A DNA stretch of 64,000 nucleotides from JBFAPK01 sp040676675 (GTDB lineage: Bacteria; Actinomycetota; Actinomycetes; Mycobacteriales; Micromonosporaceae), in assembly GCF_040676675.1 (NCBI RefSeq), contig NZ_JBFAPK010000025.1:60676-124675 (forward strand), given 5' to 3'. Of the stretch, positions 59,547-64,000 are shown piece after piece (positions within the stretch are counted from its first letter, which is position 1; each line of letters begins with the position of its first letter). The notes beneath the pieces are model-generated. The model had not been told where the DNA came from and made no database searches. It saw only the letters and a program-made list of their open reading frames with translations. Position numbers and translations under genes: made by a program.

Positions 59547-59695
59547 AACACCTCCCGGCCGCGCCCGGGGTTACCGGTTCTCCGAGGCTTTCCCCGGCTG
59601 CCGCCGATCGGCACATAACCGCAGGTCAGGGGTGTGCAGACGCATAACTGTCCGCATAATGACGGCTGCTGCGGCGGCTGGATAGGCTGGCGGCC

Positions 59696-60502
59696 ATGCC
59701 CGAGGGACACACCATTCACCGGCTGGCCGCGCGCCACCGGGAACTCTTCGCCGGCGACAAGGTGCTGGCCGCCAGCCCGCAGGGCCGGTTCGCCGAGGGT
59801 GCGGCGCTGATCTCGGGCTCGGTGCTGGAGGCGACCGAGGCGTACGGCAAGCACCTGCTGCACCACTACGCCGGGGAGCGGACGCTGCACGTACACCTCG
59901 GGCTCTACGGCAAGGTCACCGACGGCGACGGTGCGCCGCCCGAGCCGGTCGGGCAGGTGCGCCTGCGGTTGACCAGCGACCTGCACTGGCTCGACCTGCG
60001 CGGGCCGACCGCCTGCGAGCTGCTGACCCCGCCCGAGGTCCAGGCGCTGCGGGACCGGCTCGGCGCCGACCCGCTGCGGGCCGACGCCGACCCAGACGCC
60101 GCGTACGACCGGATCCGGCGCAGCCCGACCCCGCTGGCCGCGCTGCTGCTCGACCAGTCGGTCGTGGCCGGCACCGGGCTGATCTTCGTCACCGAGGCGC
60201 TGTTCCGGGCCGGGCTGCGCCCCACGACCCCGGGGCGGCGGCTCAGCGCGATACGCTGGCGGGCGATCTGGGACGACCTGGTCCTTCTGATGCGCCAGGC
60301 GGTGCTGGTCGGGCGGATCGACACGGTCCGCGACGAGCACCTGCCGGAGGCGATGGGGCGGCCACCCCGGGTCGACCGGCACGGCGGAGAGGTCTACGTC
60401 TACCGCCGCGCCGCGCTGCCCTGCCACGTCTGCGGCACCGCCGTCCGGCAGGCCGACCTCGCCGGCCGGAACTCGTACTGGTGCCCGACCTGCCAGCGCT
60501 GA
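59696..60502 (+). CDS. nei: Fpg/Nei-family DNA glycosylase (Nei1-like endonuclease VIII)
   Basis: The 268-residue repair enzyme starts MPEGHTIHRL (Pro1 nucleophile, Glu2) and has YGKHLLHHYAGERTLHVHLGLYG (catalytic Lys). A H2TH region and the C-terminal zinc finger CHVCG...CPTCQ follow. It excises oxidised pyrimidines and nicks the strand. It resembles mycobacterial Nei1 throughout. The usual GxGNxYxxE helix reads GTGLIFVTEALFRAG here, so the conserved Asn and Tyr/Arg that contact DNA are replaced by Leu and Phe/Val. This may change substrate handling. A CATAAT near 59655 is a weak -10 candidate. Confidence 0.93.
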   Translation: MPEGHTIHRLAARHRELFAGDKVLAASPQGRFAEGAALISGSVLEATEAYGKHLLHHYAGERTLHVHLGLYGKVTDGDGAPPEPVGQVRLRLTSDLHWLDLRGPTACELLTPPEVQALRDRLGADPLRADADPDAAYDRIRRSPTPLAALLLDQSVVAGTGLIFVTEALFRAGLRPTTPGRRLSAIRWRAIWDDLVLLMRQAVLVGRIDTVRDEHLPEAMGRPPRVDRHGGEVYVYRRAALPCHVCGTAVRQADLAGRNSYWCPTCQR

Positions 60503-60741
60503 CCCCGCCGCCTCGCCGCTGACCCGGCCGAGTCTCCGCTGACCGTCCGGCTCACCGCATATGACCTGTGCGGTGCCGATTGTGCCGGTTGTTCAGGTAC
60601 CGCAGGCTGCCCCGCGAACTGTCCGGTCGGGGAGGTGCCGAGAGTGCGGTGGGCGTACCGGTGAATCGGGCGACGACGGGGTGCGAGTTGTCCGGAAATC
60701 CCGACGCGGCGGCGGCCGGGGCGCCGGGAACATCGAAGGCG

Positions 60742-62082
60742 ATGAAGAGCGCCTTCGGCCGGCGATCGTGGTTACGGCCCGAGCCGGTCCTGATCCTGCT
60801 GGGCCTGGTCGGCATGGCGGTCGTCCTGCCGCACCACATCTCCGGCGACGGCCACTCGCGCTACCGGGAACTCGTCGAACTCTTCGACCACGGGCGGCTC
60901 TCGAACGACTCGTACTCGATGGTCGGGCCGCTCTTCGCCTGGCCGTTCTGGGCCGCCGGCGAGCTGGCCGGAAGCCGGCAGGACTGGCTCGCCCAGTTCA
61001 ACCTGGTGCTCTTCGCGCTCACGCTCGCGGTCATCTACGGGCTGCTGCGGGATCGGATGGACCGCGCCCTGCTCTGGCGGTTCCTGCTGCTGCTCACCGC
61101 CGGCAGCATGGTCGCCGCGCACGTCACCGACTTCTACGGCGAGATGTTCACCGCCGCCTGCGTGGCGGTCGGGGTGCTCGTCGCGCTCGTCCGCTCCCGG
61201 GCGGTGACCGGGTGGGTGCTGGTGGTCATCGGTGCGGTCAACACCCCGGCGAGCTTCGTCGGGCTCGGGCTGCTCAGCGCCGAACGCACCATCAGCCGGC
61301 GCCGGCTGCGCTATTTCGGCGTCGGGCTCGCCGGCGTGGCGCTGATCATGGGCGAGGCGTGGCTGCGGCGCGGCGGCCCGTTCGTCACCGGGCACGGCGG
61401 GCCGACCGCGCTGCCCCGCACGCTCCTGCCGTACTCGGGCATGGCCGGCTTCTCGTACCCGTTCCCGCTCGGTGTGCTGGCGATCCTGCTGTCGTTCAGC
61501 AAGGGGCTGGTCTTCTTCGTCCCCGGGCTGCTGCTGCCGGTGCGGCGCCGACTGGCCGTGCTGCACGACCGTGACCGGGTCGACCTCTTCCGGGCGTACC
61601 TGCTCTGGCTGCTCTTCCTCGCCGGGCTGGTGGTCGTGTACGCGAGCTGGTGGGCCTGGTACGGCGGGGTCTACTGGGGACCCCGCTTCTTCCTCATCGC
61701 GGTGTTTCCGGCGTCGCTGGCGCTCGCGGTCGCGGTCACGTACCGGCACGCGGGACCGCTCGCCGACCTCGCCACGCTCGCCCTGCTCGGGCTCTCCCTC
61801 TGGGTCGGGGCCACCAGCAGCGTGCTGCACGTCGTGCAGCCGCCGTTCTGCGCCGACCCGGTGCTGGAACGGCTCTGCCTGCACGTACCCGAGATCAGCC
61901 CGCTCTGGTACCCGCTGGTCGACCCGCCCCGGCTCGGTGCGGGCGAGGCCGCGTACCTCGCCTATCTGGCCGCGGTGCTGGCCGTGCTGGCGGCCCCGGT
62001 GCTGCGCCGGCTGCCCGGCAAGCTCCAGCCGTGGCTGGCCGCGACCCGGCCGTACCGGTCCCGCGCCGCCTGGCGACTGTGA
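60742..62082 (+). CDS. Polytopic membrane protein, possibly GT-C-like
   Basis: The protein is 446 residues from ATG 60742 (GAAGGCG upstream); GTG 60661 is an alternative adding 27 residues. It has about eleven TM helices. The first extracytoplasmic loop is ISGDGHSRYRELVELFDHGRLSNDSYSMVGPLFAWPFW, with conserved Asp/Glu/His typical of GT-C-fold glycosyltransferases. A WWAWYGGVYWGPRFFLIAVFP loop in mid-protein is aromatic and conserved-looking. No DxD or OST motif is complete, so enzymatic activity is not proven. Neighbours give no hint. Confidence 0.75.
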   Translation: MKSAFGRRSWLRPEPVLILLGLVGMAVVLPHHISGDGHSRYRELVELFDHGRLSNDSYSMVGPLFAWPFWAAGELAGSRQDWLAQFNLVLFALTLAVIYGLLRDRMDRALLWRFLLLLTAGSMVAAHVTDFYGEMFTAACVAVGVLVALVRSRAVTGWVLVVIGAVNTPASFVGLGLLSAERTISRRRLRYFGVGLAGVALIMGEAWLRRGGPFVTGHGGPTALPRTLLPYSGMAGFSYPFPLGVLAILLSFSKGLVFFVPGLLLPVRRRLAVLHDRDRVDLFRAYLLWLLFLAGLVVVYASWWAWYGGVYWGPRFFLIAVFPASLALAVAVTYRHAGPLADLATLALLGLSLWVGATSSVLHVVQPPFCADPVLERLCLHVPEISPLWYPLVDPPRLGAGEAAYLAYLAAVLAVLAAPVLRRLPGKLQPWLAATRPYRSRAAWRL

Positions 62083-62173
62083 CCGGCCGGGCCGGGCCGC
62101 TCCTGCCCTGATGCCCCCGGTCGGGCCTCGCGGGGTCCGGCCGGGGCCGGACCAGCCGGGCAGACCGGCCGGG

Positions 62174-63667
62174 TCAGCGCAGGCGGCGGATGTCGCCGTA
62201 GGCCCGGTAGAAGCCGCCCCGGCTCGCCTCGCGCAGCTCGGTGACCAGGTAGCGGGCGCGCGGCTCGCGGATGCCCTTGGGGAACTGCACCAGCCAGTCC
62301 TGCCGGTAGCCGGGCGAGACGACCCGTACCCGCAGCCGCCCGCCCACGTCGACGCACTCGACCACGATCCCGGAGCCGGTGTCGCTGGTCACCTCAAGGG
62401 TGGAGGTGGCGGCCACCGCCGGCATCCGGGGCGGTGCCTTCACGTCCACCACCTCCGGCACGTCGCCCTGCTGAGCCGCGCGGATCGCCGCCTCGCTGGC
62501 GTCGATGCAGGCGAGCGTGCCGGCCGTGGTGACCACGTAGAGGCGCTCGTCGTGGTACTGCATCGAGAACGCCGAGCCGCAGCCGGTACCGAGCTTCCAC
62601 AACCGGTTGCCGGCCGCGTCGAAGCAGTAGATCGAGGAACGGTTGTCGCCGGCGAAGACGTACTCGCCGCCCTCGGCGGTGGCGCAGGAGTAGACCGGGG
62701 CGTCGCAGCGGTAGATCTCCTCCGACCGGCCGTCCTTGGCGACCCGTGCCACCTGCTGGGTGGTGGTCCCCGCGTAGAGCGCATCGGACTCCTGCCACCC
62801 GAACAGCACCGCACCGGTGGGCCGGTGCCACAGCTCCTGGCCGGTACGCCAGTCGTAGCTGGTCACCCCGCGCGAGTGGCCGTGGTGTACGGCCCGATGG
62901 TCGCAGCGCACCATCCAGCCGGAGGAGCCGCGCCCGCGCCGGCGCCAGAGGAACTCGTCCTCGTGGTCGATCGCGGCGATGCCCCCGCCCGAGTCGGAGA
63001 CGCCGAGCACGCCGTCGTGGATGTCCAGCCAGTAGATGTCGATGTCCGGCGCGATCTGGTAGGCCAGCCGGGGCACCTTGCCGGAGAGGTCGTAGACGTT
63101 GCCGTCGTCGCAGCCGGCGTAGAGCCAGTCGTCGTCCGCGACGATGCACTTCACCCCGTCGGGCAGCCGGAACTGCTGGACCACCTGGGCGTCGTGGGTG
63201 AGCGTGGTGATGATGCCACTCTCGTTGCCGACCATGGCCCGGTCGCCGTCCACGAAGATCCCGTACGCGGGCGAGCCGCTGTCGTAGCGCCAGAGCACGG
63301 GGGCGTTGTGCGTGACCGGGGGAACGTATTGGGCGCGGGCCGCCCGGACGGCCGAGTGACCGTGCGTGCCGGGGACGGGGTGCGGGACGGGGGAGTAGCT
63401 GCTGATGACCCGCCGGGAGACGGTGCGCTTCGCGCGTACCCCCTGGACGGCCGGCGCGTAGCCCTTGCGCACCTTCTCGCCGATCTTCTTGGCCGCCTCG
63501 CGCCGGGCGTGCGCGTTGTCGGGGTACGACGTGCTCTTGACCTGGCCGCGGTCCCCGATCCGGCCGTAGCGGATGGTCAGCTGCGGCCCGTCGACGGTCA
63601 CCTCGTAGAACTTGTGCGCCCCACCGCCCGATTCGGACAGTTCGAGGTACGTCGTCTCCTGGGACAT
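62174..63667 (-). CDS. WGR-domain protein with beta-propeller (PQQ-like) repeats
   Basis: This 497-residue protein starts at ATG 63667, behind GGAGG. Residues 1-75 form a WGR domain (KFYEVTVDGPQLTIRYGRIGDRGQVKSTSYP, EAAKKIGEKVRKGYAP). Residues 120-420 carry seven or so propeller blades of PQQ type (PVLWRYDSGSPAYGIFVDGDRAMVGNESGII, GVTSYDWRTGQELWHRPTGAVLFG, IYCFDAAGNRLWKLGTG). A C-terminal beta segment ends YRAYGDIRRLR. WGR domains bind nucleic acids or sit in PARP and MolR-like proteins; the propeller suggests protein scaffolding. There is no signal, so it is cytosolic. The role is unknown. Confidence 0.85.
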   Translation of the reverse strand: MSQETTYLELSESGGGAHKFYEVTVDGPQLTIRYGRIGDRGQVKSTSYPDNAHARREAAKKIGEKVRKGYAPAVQGVRAKRTVSRRVISSYSPVPHPVPGTHGHSAVRAARAQYVPPVTHNAPVLWRYDSGSPAYGIFVDGDRAMVGNESGIITTLTHDAQVVQQFRLPDGVKCIVADDDWLYAGCDDGNVYDLSGKVPRLAYQIAPDIDIYWLDIHDGVLGVSDSGGGIAAIDHEDEFLWRRRGRGSSGWMVRCDHRAVHHGHSRGVTSYDWRTGQELWHRPTGAVLFGWQESDALYAGTTTQQVARVAKDGRSEEIYRCDAPVYSCATAEGGEYVFAGDNRSSIYCFDAAGNRLWKLGTGCGSAFSMQYHDERLYVVTTAGTLACIDASEAAIRAAQQGDVPEVVDVKAPPRMPAVAATSTLEVTSDTGSGIVVECVDVGGRLRVRVVSPGYRQDWLVQFPKGIREPRARYLVTELREASRGGFYRAYGDIRRLR

Positions 63668-64000
63668 GGCGGGCCTCCGAGGGGAATGAGCGTGACGGCG
63701 AGACGTCGGGCAGGGGAAACCGCCGACCGGCGGCGCTACGGCCGACGCGGCGACGAAGGAAACCTATCCATCGGCCCCGACACTTTCGCCCGCCCGAACG
63801 CGAGCCGCTCCGGTACGAGAACCGCCCCTGGAACGCGAACCACCCCTGGAACGCGAACCGGGCCGGTACGCGAACCGCCGGGGCGGCGGGGGTGCGCAGG
63901 CTACCGGCTGGACCGTCGCCCACCCAGACAATATGATCTCGCGGTAATCGCCGTTCGTATCCGCCGCCGCTGGTTCGCGGCGCGGGTCGGTACCGGCATG
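63668..64000. other. Terminal intergenic region with 18-bp repeats
   Basis: GAACCGCCCCTGGAACGC (63819-63836) is repeated with one change at 63837-63854, then diverged at 63855-63871. The rest holds no supported gene. The frame ending at 64000 is open from about 63950 but has no start, so nothing is called there. Confidence 0.6.

Noticed and set aside
63950..64000. Start of a further gene at the window end
   Set aside because: A frame is open to the end but has no usable start codon or ribosome-binding site within the window.

Overview
The window is one contig stretch of very GC-rich actinobacterial DNA. The gene set (WhiB1-type Fe-S regulator, nickel superoxide dismutase with its own peptidase, multifunctional 2-oxoglutarate dehydrogenase/decarboxylase, Scr1/DUF397-type remnants, DUF6104, many GTG/TTG starts and 4-bp stop/start overlaps) points to a filamentous actinomycete, most likely a member of the Micromonosporaceae. 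The assignment is inferred from gene content and base composition only; no 16S gene is present. One run of 97 N (46565-46661) marks an assembly gap inside a tandem repeat.

Layout. 1-2849: end of an assimilatory sulfate operon (sulfite reductase, small Cys-rich protein, cysH, sirohydrochlorin chelatase-like), all translationally coupled. 2983-5048: whiB1 with a CRP-like site, a lipid/diacylglycerol kinase and a small membrane protein. 5259-7123: sodN operon divergent from sodX. 7269-9442: malic enzyme and a zinc-less quinone-oxidoreductase-like dehydrogenase. 9762-13780: secreted beta-helix protein, two paralogous hydrolase lipoproteins and a one-TM micro-protein. 13785-19088: acetate kinase, DUF6104 protein and kgd. 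19359-23171: ABC-2 exporter, then an OlsB/OlsA-like acyltransferase pair. 23251-29949: DUF4097-PadR module, then an MprAB-PepD-like two-component/HtrA envelope-stress operon and a triple-BON protein. 30021-34446: GT4 glycosyltransferase, orphan sugar-ABC ATPase and a GH18 chitinase with binding module. 34568-40867: Ser/Thr kinase, patatin, acyltransferase, CutA, membrane protein and fatty acid desaturase (a lipid-rich block). 41248-46228: Tat-exported amidase, pterin dehydratase/FHA pair, rocD and a DDAH-like hydrolase. 46229-46934: hairpins and a 65-bp tandem repeat with the gap. 46935-55465: membrane protein, two convergent LtrA proteins, SRPBCC/TetR pair with twin operators, SDR, aldo-keto reductase, EEP phosphatase and ADP-ribosylglycohydrolase. 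55651-56488: a collapsed Scr1-HTH/DUF397 pair. 56597-63667: TetR/MFS pair, an unknown protein, Nei-type glycosylase, a polytopic membrane protein and a WGR-beta-propeller protein.

Most of the window is ordinary housekeeping and envelope chromosome. No large new multi-gene system is evident. The parts that merit a second look are small: a 64-bp palindromic element present three times with conserved arms and loop, the 65-bp tandem array at the gap, the twin 18-bp palindromes at the TetR/SRPBCC divergence, the CRP-like site before whiB1, the out-of-frame fusion that destroyed a regulator/DUF397 pair, composition breaks inside two secreted-protein genes, and the WGR-propeller protein.
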